Assembly: GCA_907165275.2 (NCBI GenBank) | Contig: OU015659.1 | Coordinates: 4,320,501-4,384,500, forward strand | DNA: 64,000 nt | Source: Zygaena filipendulae | Lineage: Eukaryota > Arthropoda > Insecta > Lepidoptera > Zygaenidae | Direction: 5' to 3' | Shown: in pieces, positions 1-10,200 of the stretch | Layout: every line of letters starts with the position of its first letter | Position numbering within the stretch: position 1 is the first letter of the stretch | Program-made: the position numbers and the translations under genes | Notes under the pieces: generated by a model | What the model was told of the DNA's origin: nothing | What the model saw: the letters and a program-made list of their open reading frames with translations, nothing else | Database searches by the model: none

Positions 1-659
1 TACTGGTGTTTCGGCGCAGCGGTCACATACTCTGTGGGTGCAGTTATTCTTATAATACCAACTGTGATGTTATTTAGTCTGAAAACATGAGATAAGTTCA
101 TTTTATTTTTTAATTAAAGTGCATTTGATTTTTAAAGTATCAAAACGTGAAATAGTTTTTTGGTTTAATACGATTTACACGTATTCTTGTTACAACTATT
201 TATTTGTTAGCCTATACTCGAATTTTTATATTAGGTAGGTAAATACTTAATTTATTGATTTAATATTATAAGTACATTTATACGATTTAAAATCTTAGTA
301 GGTAACCTACTTATTGCTTCTACAGTATTAAAAAATATTCATTTTTTTTGTCTTTTACTTCTTAGTGCTTACCTACCTACTTTTGAATGTGAAAGTGTAT
401 TTCGACGGATCCAGGGAATACACCGGTAATGTCAAAATTCAAATTTTCCATTAATAAAAAAAAAAAAACATTTTTCATTCATAACTTTTCTCAAAACAAA
501 TTTAGAGAGTTAAGCCCGGTTTTTAAGATGAGTACCTTCTATAACAATATAGTAACGAATATTATGGTTCTTATTTGATATTTAAATTATTCCTATTACA
601 TACCTACTTATGGTTTTAGAAAAAAACCCTTATTATTTCGTATCTTCGTAATTTCAATC

Positions 660-1140
660 GAAATTTTTTAGTAAAAATTTACAAAGTGTATTCCAAGCTC
701 TAGATACTGAATCTGGAATAATATGAAGAACCCCGTAATAGCCTTTTACCGGTTTGTTTTCTGGCGCGTCGATTTGTTCTCCTTTCACACCCAGCAACGG
801 GCAAACGGGCAAGTGGTACACCTGATGGTAAGTGATTACCGCCGCCCATGGACATCTGCAACACCAGAAGGCATGCAGGCGCGTTGCCGACATGGAATAG
901 GGATGGGGACTGGCTTTCGCTTTCAAGTGGGGCTGCCGGAACACACCGTTAGGTGCTTGGCGACATTTGCAACTTGAAGGTAGTAGCTAGCCAGTCGGGC
1001 ACTAGAGCGCGCCCTACCACCATGCTATGGTTTCCTCACGATGTCCTTCACCGACAGCTCACGCTCATTGTTAGGGTTTGAACCTACGCCTTGCGGCGTT
1101 TGATCCTAACGCTCCAACCACTGAGCTAACAAGCTGGATG
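660..1140 (-). repeat. tRNA-related SINE-like repeat
   Basis: On the minus strand, 1137 to about 1070 reads like a tRNA head. It has an A-box-like TAGCTCAGTGG, an anticodon-like hairpin (GCGTT/AACGC arms) and a B-box-like GGTTCAAACC. It is followed by a body containing GGACATCGTGAGGAAACC and, near 790-870, the CACCTGATGG segment common in lepidopteran repeats. The T-stem and the acceptor stem cannot both pair, so this is a SINE and not a working tRNA gene. A related tail is at 37040-37210. Confidence 0.6.
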
Positions 1141-1384
1141 GATTGAAGAGTTTCTGAATGTAGATTTCCTGAAGTTACTTGTGATATAATGAGCGGAGAC
1201 TGCAAGTTTCTGTCACGCTTAGGTACATTCAAAGAATATAATTACTACACAGAATGAAATATCAACTTAATTTCCTTTTTTGACACCGTACGTTACGGGA
1301 AGTTACTTGCGCTGTCTTTCGAGTAGTGTGAGCAAACGCTGCTAGTGATTATTTATAAGATTGTCGCCTTTTCGCTTCTTGTAT

Positions 1385-1527
1385 GCCCTCAGAGTTGTTT
1401 TAACTTAATAAGTCAAATGCCAATTAACTTTAATTTAATGAACGTCTCTGATTACAGCAGTTTTGTTTTAAAAATCTATACCTACTTAAAATTAAGTAAT
1501 CATTAAAAAGACTGAGTGCGCCCTTAA
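1385..1527. repeat. Palindromic MITE fragment, 'CTCAGAGTCGTTTTAAT' family
   Basis: The left side begins CCTCAGAGTTGTTTTAA and the right side ends AAGTAATCATTAAAAAGACTGAGTGCG, which is its inverted partner. The same family appears at 8440-8655 and, best preserved, at 57035-57268. Confidence 0.5.
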
Positions 1528-1612
1528 GTCTTTCTGTGAACATACAAACATAATACATACATTTTTTTGTAACATTTGGTGTTCAAAAAAGAGTAATCTA
1601 TTTTATTTTATA

Positions 1613-1887
1613 CTAGCTGTGCCCCGCGGTTTCACCCGCGTGAAAGGTTTTTTTTCCCAAAATCCGATTTCAATATGTAGCTCCAGGCTAAGCTTAATCT
1701 ACCTGTGCATGACATGACCGCATGACAATCCGTTAAGTGGATTCGGAGATTATCGCGAACAGACAGACAGAAAATAATTTTAAAAACTTTTTTTTTGGGC
1801 TTGGTTACTCTTATCACCCCTCTCAATTTTAGGTAAAAATATTCAATAAACAGAATCGCGGATTCTACCGTTTTATTATAGTATAGA
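1613..1887 (-). mobile_element. Non-autonomous Helitron-like element, complete
   Basis: In minus orientation the element starts TCTATACTATAATAAAA (1887 downward) and ends in a GC-rich hairpin (CGCGGGTGAAACCGCGGGG) followed by CTAG (1616-1613). It sits between A and T, as expected for Helitron insertion. It is 275 bp long with no coding capacity. Confidence 0.75.
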
Positions 1888-2234
1888 TAGATAGATTTGG
1901 AGTGGGGCAGTCCTTTGATACTAGAAAGTACCCACTGTAGGGTTGCCATAGCAACTTTTTGTTTACGTTTCGTACGAATTGAACGTAGTGTTAAGTAATT
2001 AATTATATTATTGAATTCAGTTGAATTCTTTACCGATCAGTAAAAAAGGAAAAGTATAGCAAATAGAGAAAATAATGTGATTATATTATATCGTTGATCA
2101 TTGCATAAACTATGCGATGTCTTGCAAAGATAATATTGGAAAATATATCTACCTAATCTCTGCTTGTTTGGAACATTATTTCATTATACTTACATAGTTT
2201 GCGATTTGTACTAAAAGTGCTAAAGTAAAAAGAG

Positions 2235-3466
2235 ATGCCTTTATTTAGCAACAAATTTTCACAAAAGTCCATACCGGTCCGAAGGCAGGACACTTCAGTG
2301 TTAAAGAAGGAGTTCGGCAGCGATTACGCGTCGAGAGAACTTGCCTTAGACGTTCCGCCGCTTAAATTGAAACTTGGTGATTTCGAAGTCTCTTTTGAAG
2401 ATGGACAATGGATACCTGGTTAGTGCATATGACTTCCTTCTTTCATTTACTTTACGAGATACTTTAATAAGTACCTACATTGTAGGACAACCAATGTGGG
2501 ATCTCAAGTCCTTCGTAACGGTAGGTACTCCATGAAGGATGATTAATATACTTACTCCAAGTTAAGCAAGGATTTGTTATTTTGTTGATTGAATAATGAA
2601 AAAAATATTTTTCCGGTTTTTATGATAAAAATTGATTTATTGCTTAGATAATTGAGTTTTTAGTTAGAATTGACCATTGAGTCAAAAATGGTCGTAAAGT
2701 TGTTTGTTTGTCACGTCTGGGATGTTATAAAATGATATTAAACTTTGTCATGTATAATACATTTATATTTTTTTATTGCTTCTTATGTACATTTAAGATT
2801 TCTATTCGGATAGTACGCTAGATGGTCGTGATAGCAAACTTGACTGCTATACCAGGTATCGCGGGTTCGATTCCCGAGTCGCGTCGGGGTGAATTTACGT
2901 TTACTTTGATTCTGGGTGTTTACTCGTAGTATGTAACTTGTTAAAGGTATTTAAGTTTAATACATTCGTTTTGTTTTCTGGTATCCACGGTACAAGCTCT
3001 GATGCTCAGTTTGGGATCTGGTGCTGGTGCTGTTTGATAGTATAATAATTGTATAATTTCTCCAATAAATAAATATATACCTACTACAATATAACAGTAA
3101 AAGGCCTCGAAAACTTTTAAAAACGTAGGAAAACCATATCCCTATACGAACACGTTCATCTGCCAATTAAACCCTTTTTTAAAACGAAAACTACCAATCT
3201 GACCGAGCTATTTAGGTACATAACTTTATAGAATAGTTCCTATCATTTTGTCGCTAGCATCTGGTAAAGCCGGCGCGGCGCACAAAGAGAATATACGCCT
3301 GAAGAAAGAGCTGCAGCAGTTGGAGGAAGAGAACAACATGCTGCGGCTAAAGTTCGAGATCCTGCTGGACATGATGACCGACTCCACGGTCGAGGCGGAG
3401 CGGCGCGCCGAGCCGCAGCGGGCGCACAGCCTCGGCTCCCTGAGGAAGTGCAAAAGGATTCGATAG
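2235..3466 (+). CDS. CBY1: Protein chibby homolog (two exons)
   Basis: Exons 2235-2418 and 3258-3466 join in phase 1 across an 839-bp GT-AG intron to give 130 aa, close to the roughly 126 aa of vertebrate Chibby. The N-terminus (MPLFSNKFSQKSIPVRR) and the segment FEDGQWIPG match the family's start and its FENGQW-type motif. The second exon encodes a leucine-rich coiled coil (LQQLEEENNMLRLKFEILLD), the most conserved part of the family, and a basic C-terminus (RKCKRIR). In other animals Chibby binds beta-catenin and antagonises Wnt signalling, and it acts at basal bodies of ciliated cells. Which role holds here is not shown by sequence. The gene runs convergently toward TOP3A. Confidence 0.93.
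2805..2930 (+). repeat. tRNA-derived SINE-like fragment in the CBY1 intron
   Basis: It contains a perfect Pol III B box in GCGGGTTCGATTCCCG, preceded by an A-box-like stretch (CTAGATGGTCGTGATAGC) at a plausible distance. No full cloverleaf is evident, so it is read as a SINE head. Confidence 0.5.
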
Positions 3467-3475
3467 GAACTATTA

Positions 3476-3615
3476 TAGATAGGCCATCAAAACTTGGTGA
3501 TTCGGGTTACTTGGGTTTTAACCCTTTATGGACTTTTACCGGGTTTAAATCTGAAAAAGGCAGGCTTTTATCGGGTTTAATCTCAACTTTCCAAGCATCT
3601 GGTTGATAGCCCATA
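3476..3615. repeat. Palindromic MITE, 'GATGGGCAATCAACC' family, copy 1
   Basis: Ends TAGATAGGCCATCAA and GGTTGATAGCCCATAT are imperfect inverted repeats, and the interior carries GGGTTTAA motifs. It lies just 3' of the Chibby stop, so it may be inside that gene's 3' UTR. Related copies are at 3870-3989 and 34858-35019. Confidence 0.6.
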
Positions 3616-3705
3616 TATTATAATAGGAATTATTTACGCATATATCACTGTAACTGGCTACTTCGGGTAAGGTTAAGTAATAATAATACAAAAAATTAAA
3701 ATTGT

Positions 3706-3721
3706 AATAAAATATTTTATT
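3706..3721. terminator. Palindromic polyadenylation signal between convergent genes
   Basis: The 16-bp perfect palindrome AATAAAATATTTTATT carries AATAAA on both strands. It lies 240 bp past the Chibby stop on the plus strand and about 500 bp past the TOP3A stop on the minus strand. It could serve both genes. Use is inferred and not shown. Confidence 0.45.
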
Positions 3722-3869
3722 TATAACATCACAGTATTCTTGTTAACAAATTTTATTCTTATACAATTAAAGTACCTACAATAGATTGTGCCATCAGCAC
3801 TACCGACAATTTGTGGACAAACCTTTAGTCCTGTTACGTACATTTGAACTGAGAACTGATATATCTAAA

Positions 3870-3989
3870 TAGATGGATAATCAACGCGGTTTAAGCCCGG
3901 TGCTTGGATTAAAACTCGATTTAAACCCGCTTTGAGCCCGTAAACGTTTGGGCATTTTCGGGTTTATACTAGGTTGATTGCCCATCTAT
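3870..3989. repeat. Palindromic MITE, 'GATGGGCAATCAACC' family, copy 2
   Basis: Left end AGATGGATAATCAACGC and right end GGTTGATTGCCCATCT are inverted relatives. GTTTAA-type motifs lie inside. It falls in the probable TOP3A 3' UTR. Confidence 0.6.
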
Positions 3990-4216
3990 ATGTAGATATG
4001 GACCTCTTTTTTTTTAACTATCATGTTATTTGATTGGCACGTCTAAACTTTGTATACGCAGTTCGCTTTTTGAAGTCGAGTATAGTCAGCTGCAGAAATA
4101 TGTATACACTTTTGACAGTCATCGAATCTTACTGCAATAGTAATAGAGTTCATTTACTGACCAAAATGTATACATATTGGTGCTGGTGACTAAAAGGCGT
4201 TTGTGGTGACAATGAT

Positions 4217-7200
4217 TCAAGGCTGGTTGTTGGGGCAGCGGCCCCGGTTGTGTCCCTCCTGGCGGCACAGCGTGCACCGGCGCCGCGCCCCCGCCCCCGC
4301 CGCGCCGCCCCCGCCCCCGCCCGCCCGGCGCGCGCCCGCCCCGCCCCGCCCGCGGCCCCCGCCCCGCCCCCGCCAGCCGCCGCCGCCCGCCACTGCGCTT
4401 GCGCCACCCCACTCTGTCAAGTGTAATGGAATACGCATGACCCTTGTACATGTTTACTTTTTACAAACATTCTTTTTATGTTGTTCTTGTGTGCATAGTG
4501 CATCTACTATCTTTAAACGAGCAATTCTTGTATTTTTTAATTTATTTACTCACTTACATTATATGTATATAATCTGAATTTCGGAAACGGCTCCAACGAT
4601 TTTCATTAAATTTAGTGTGCTGGAGGTTCCGGGAGCGATTAATCGATCTAGCTTGGTTTTATTTTTAGAAAGTGTCGTTTTATACACTGATTAACCGATT
4701 CGTTGCGGGACTCAATTTTGCTTTTGGCCCTCTGGCGGCGAACAAATATTTCGTGGCATCACTTTCGTGTCAAGCGTGACGCGTCGTGTGAGTGTGACAT
4801 AAAAACAAAATGTTTTTGGATTAGGTCAGCTGCAGTACATAGAATTGTAAATTGTAGGTTTTTATTATTATTATTTTTGAGTATCTAAAGCACAACATTT
4901 GGTCGATAATATACCTTCAGTACTAGATCCCGCGTCGGCCCATTGAAAGAAATTGCACCTCGAACCCAACTCCTTTTGACATCCGTAAAACGGGCGTCCT
5001 TTGTTAGGGCCTTCTTTCTGTACTGTAATCCTGGAAACAATCATAATACCTCTGATTTGATATCATTTGACTTTAATTTCTCATTGGAAAGTTACATAGT
5101 CTGCGTGCGGATTATTTTGTATTACGCGTTATAATGCATTTAGGTATCCTTCAATACCGCTTTTTGAAAAAGGCTTTGGCTTTTTTGAGGCTGCATCCGA
5201 AGAGCTTGGGGCTTTTATTTTTATCCATGTACTATTCCTATCTTTATTAAGATTAGAGCAATCATCTTACCTCTTAGCGGGTAGTCTGCAGTTGCACTGC
5301 ACCGCGTCCTCGTTGTCGGGCCCGGCGTCCCTGTGGAAGCTGGGCGCGATGCCCCAGCCGCGCGACGCGTGGGCCTCCCCGCCCCCGCCCCCGCCCCCAC
5401 TCCCACCGCCCCACGCGTGGGCGTGGCCGGGGGCGGGCGGCGTGTCGTACTGCGTCGTCTGCGCCCCGCCTTCCACAGACTCGGGCGCCCATAAGAAGAA
5501 ATCGCAACCGCCGTTGTCTCTGCCTTGGACGCATTTGTAGAATTTCTTGCCTGTTGCATCATTTGAGCAGTTAAGGCTTTGTTAACGTATGTACATCATA
5601 CAATTTTTAATTGCTGCTGATCTTCCTAAATAGTCAATTTAATAAACTCTTTGTATCGGGATGAAAAGTATCCGATGTCCTATTCTAAGGCCTGAATAAC
5701 TCATGTCTATATTTTATACCCAATAGTTTTTTACCAAACCATGTTTGTGTTGAAGAAAATTAATATTTCCTGCGGGAATTGCGAACCACACGCGGGGTAA
5801 AACCGCGGGCACAGCTGGTCTTTATCTATACTAATATTATAAAAAGGTAAAGTTTGTGAGGTTGTAGGTTGTCTCTGGATCTACTGAATCGATTTTGAAA
5901 GTTCTTTTACCAATAGAAAGCCACGTTATTCGTAAGTGTCATAGGCTATATTGTAACCCGGAATCCCGCGGTACTCCCAAATTACCGCGGATGAAACCGT
6001 AGGGAACAGCTAGTACAGTAGACGCTCACCAAAGTTCTCGTTCTGTTTGCGCACAGTGAGCAGCGCGGCCGGCCGGTTGCAGCTGCACATGACGCTGTTG
6101 TCGTCCGCGTCGCCCGCGCCTCCCCGCACCGTAGGCGTTCTCATCCTGGTCACCGTTGAAAAGGGAGCTCTATTTGCAGCCGGCGGAGGCGCATTTTGCC
6201 TTGGCGGTGGCGCACTTTGCCTTGGCGGTGGCGCATTTTGCCTTGGCGGTGGCGCACTTTGCCTTGGCGGTGGCGCATTTTGCCTTGGCGGTGGCGCACT
6301 TTGTCTTGGCGGCGGCGGCCCAGGCTGCCTCGGCAGAGGCGCATGTTGGTTCTCATTCTGTCTGACCGGTACCACATTCGCTGTGTTATTTGTTGAACTG
6401 TTCTGCCTTGAATTGGGAGCGGTTTGAATTCTATTATCGGAGATAGACCGAACGCTGGATAAGTTAATTTGCAGTAGCTCCAGGAACGTGGTGTCGCATC
6501 CACCGATACACGTAACGTAAGGCGGTGGGTATAAATGACTTATGGAATTGATTCTCCATTCAAATTTAATTTTTTTATAACTCGGACCGCACTGTGAACA
6601 AATCGAGAAAGTAAATTAACTCATCGATTTAACTAAAGTTAAATTAATAATAATAAGTATAATTATGTTTATCTGTGGCTACATGTGTGTGTGTAACTTA
6701 CAATTTCGCAAGTGTCGGACAACACTTCTATCTTCTTCACTATGGAAGGAAACCAAACTGCATTTTTGCAATTCGGGAACAGCAAGCAGCCTATATAGAA
6801 TTCATCTTGATTATTTTTCTTTCTTCTCACCATCATATCTGATCCGCATTTCGGGCATTTTAACGCTTAAAAAAAAGACTTTATATTTAAACAATGTGAA
6901 TACGTTTCTTCAATTAGTGAGATCTAAAGATTGCTGGAGCAGTGTTGCGCCTAATCTGCGTTGACTTTAAAGATTTAAACTGTCATTACTTCTCATTTCT
7001 TCAATTGTTTGCGATGAAACAAAGCCAGCTAAAGTCACTGCAAAAACCCGGTTAAATTCTGTGCAGTGGTTTTTGTGTGATAAGTACACATACATATACA
7101 TATAATATGAAGATATACCTAACACGCACATGAGATCACACATAAGAGATATACGTAGGTTTTTTTTTTTCTTGTCCGAGAAACATGAAACCCACCTACG

Positions 7201-10200
7201 TGCCAGAAAATAAGCCAACATAAACTGTATCCAGTAGTTGTACGCATATCGTATTACAATCAAAACTCGATTTTTTGCCTTTTAACTACATATTGTTTTG
7301 CGTTTTAAGTAAGTTCACTTCTTTCACTTTCACATATTGTTGTACCTACCTACATAAATTAATCACGCAGATTTCGTGAGGTATTTTATGACTTACGTGT
7401 AGTCATGTCAGTGGGCAAAGAATCAGTACTAGGATTGTACTCGATGGGCCGTTCTCCAAATCTCTTTGCCAGGGCGGCGTCTATTTTGTTCGCTTCCGCC
7501 GTCACAGTTAAATAGACTTGCTTGTATATTGCTATCTGAAATATTAACCTTACTTCAAATTCAATACATATAGGGTTAAATTTCTAGAACCTATTTTGAA
7601 CGTTTATGTACCACTGTAGCATATTTTGTAGTATCACAGTACAGCGGTACAGTTTCGTAGTAGTACACGGATTTTATAAAGGGTTAAAGTTTGTAAAACT
7701 TGGATTAGGAGATCTCTGGAACTTTTGAAACGATTGTAAAAATTCTATCACTGATAGGAAGCTTCAGTATCCCCGAGTGACAAAGGATCCCTTTCATCCC
7801 TATTTTAACCCAATCTCAAAAGTTTCATCCCTATTGAATGAGTTTCCAATGGGAATTCGGGGGCAGTAATTGACTTTTGGATATGACCAGCGATGCGATT
7901 GCATCATAATGCAATACGTAAAATTTTATTTATTGAAATCCGCCAAAATTGGCCGTTTTTACTTCTACTAGTCTAAATGCTGCTGAATTATCATATAAAA
8001 TTAATATTTATCGTTTTATGTTTAAATACATCTCACCTATGAATTTCAAGGTAAAATGTGTGAATAACTTCCGAAAATATAGGTAAATATCTGACTTGGC
8101 TGTATGGACAGTTTCCTTTGCCTTTTGGGGGTAGACCGTAAAAAAAATCCCAACCTGTTCAGCGAGCACGTCTTGGGGCCGCGCGGCGCCGTCGCACACG
8201 GCGCGCAGCCCCGCCTCGAGGTGCGCGCGCAGCTGCGGCTCCGACACGCGCACCGCGAGCCCCACCGCGTCGTAGCCCTCCACCAGCCCCATGCCCAGCA
8301 GGCCCGGCACGAAGTGCACCGCGCCCGACAGCGCCACGTACGAGCGGCTCTTTATCGTCTCTATGTGGTCCGCGTGCGTCGCGTCCGTGCCTGCACACGT
8401 TATGTTTAAAAAATAAAAAAACACGCTGATTAACCACAGAGCTGCCATGGCCATTGGCCATCTTCCAGCTCTCAGAGACGTTCATTAAACTAATGTTAAT
8501 TGGCATTTAACTAATTAAGATAAAGTTAATTCGATGCTAATGAATATTAATTTTTAATTCTAAACGACTGAGTGCGGCAGTATTGTTTTTAAAATCTATA
8601 TTTAAAATTAAGTAATCATTAAAATGACTCTGAGGACCAAGTGCGGCTAAATGCGGCAAAATGCTCGCTTTTAAATTGTAGGTGTTACAAACCAATTCCG
8701 TGTTTTTCCATGAGAGCGATGAGATCGGCTTCGGTCAGCAGGTTGGGCGGCGATGTGCTGCCTTCTACCATATCTATGCTGGTCGGCTCAAATATTTGAC
8801 CTGTCTGAATTGTGAAAACGTGAATATAATCAAAAGTAAACAAAGTCCACAATTCACAGTACGTGTGTTCTATTCTATTACACACACGTTCTTGTTTCAA
8901 CCAACCTGCAAGTGTCTAGCATAATATAAAAAACAGCAGTATCTGCGTGTACAAAAATATTTTCGACAAATTTCGTTAAAACTAACTTAAAATGTTAGTA
9001 AGCTATGAATAGGTAAAAAGCGGTCTAGTCATTTATAGCGATCTTTCCCAGGTGAACACATTTATAGAGGACCGGAAATTTGATAGTTAATAATACATTG
9101 ACATTAACCAAAGATTGATATTTATCGAAACAAAAAAGGTAGACTAATGGAACATTAAAATAGTATATTATTATAATATATAAAGCTCGATTACCACTCA
9201 CTCATTGACATAATTGTTCTCCCAGAAGGAGCATCTCTAGGTTGATATAATGTATGGAACATGTAGAGGGGACGTTTCGGTGGTTATGGGAAAACCTCGA
9301 CATCTTCGATTCCTGCTTCTCATCAGGTAGTGAGTCGACTGCCCGCCGAAACTATCCATCGAAAGTGAAAACGTTTCTCACTAAATTTCATCCACACCTT
9401 GGGCAAATTTCAATAGTGTAACTTTTTTTTCAAAATGGCGGAAAAAACATGGCCGCCGAACAAAATTCAAACTCGATTATCTCCGAAACTATAGGAGTCT
9501 GATGGGGGGTGCTCAAACAAATGTCATAAAGGTCAATGGGGGACAACCGCCTGGCGTGGTAAAAATCCAAAATGGCGGATTCAAAATGGCGGCCGAAAAA
9601 AAAGTTGATCCGATCCGGGTGAGGTTCGGCATCCGGGGGTTTTTGGGGTCGCTGATGCCGAATATCGAATCAGTTTTTCGATTGCGTCATTTTTCAAGAT
9701 GGCCGCCAAACATTAGTTGTTTATATGGGGAAATTGTTTCGGCCCTGGCTCGGAAACGCGAGCTGCTCGCAGCTCGCGCACAGGGCGAATCTAGTTTCAT
9801 TATAAGTGCGGAAAGCCTGTCATTGCAAAGAGTTCCGACAAATGTCTACCCGAGCCGAGGCGCAGCCGAAGGTGAGGGTTGACAGTCGGAACTAGTTGCA
9901 ATGACGGTTCCGCACGTGTACTGAACAACTATTTTTAATACAGTTACGAAAAAATTAAGCAATTTAATAAAATATCAAAAACACAACAAACTCAACTAAG
10001 TTCCAACTGTGATCAAGAGATGGCGCTAGTCGTATTAGTAATGCGAAACCTACGTTTCGCAATGCAAAAAGTGTGTCAAAGTCGTGTCGCCATTTTTGAC
10101 AGTTGGCAAAGAGAACGCACGAGTTCGGGAAAGGTAAACAAAAAGCTCGAGTATGTAATAGCCCACATCCCGAACGCTAAACGTCCCTGCAATACGCCAC

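Larger units (their letters stand above)
1..2234. other. Intergenic, repeat-rich, no gene seen
   Basis: AT-rich spacer upstream of the Chibby gene. The short open frames here lie in repeats and show no family resemblance. It holds a tRNA-related SINE-like repeat (about 660-1140), a palindromic MITE fragment (about 1385-1527) and a complete Helitron-like copy (1613-1887). Nothing was recognised in 1-650. Confidence 0.6.

Noticed and set aside
1070..1137. Possible functional tRNA gene with an Ile-type anticodon loop
   Set aside because: The A and B boxes and an anticodon hairpin are present, but the T-arm and acceptor stem overlap and cannot both pair. SINE body sequence follows.
4119..4577. 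Gly/Pro/Arg-rich open frames of 73-124 aa on both strands
   Set aside because: They are shadows of the GC-rich last TOP3A exon. Only the frame with CTLCRQEGHNRGRC fits the splice phase.
9502..9882. 126-aa open frame in a TOP3A intron
   Set aside because: It lies across a repeat and a hairpin element, with no start context, domain or family resemblance.
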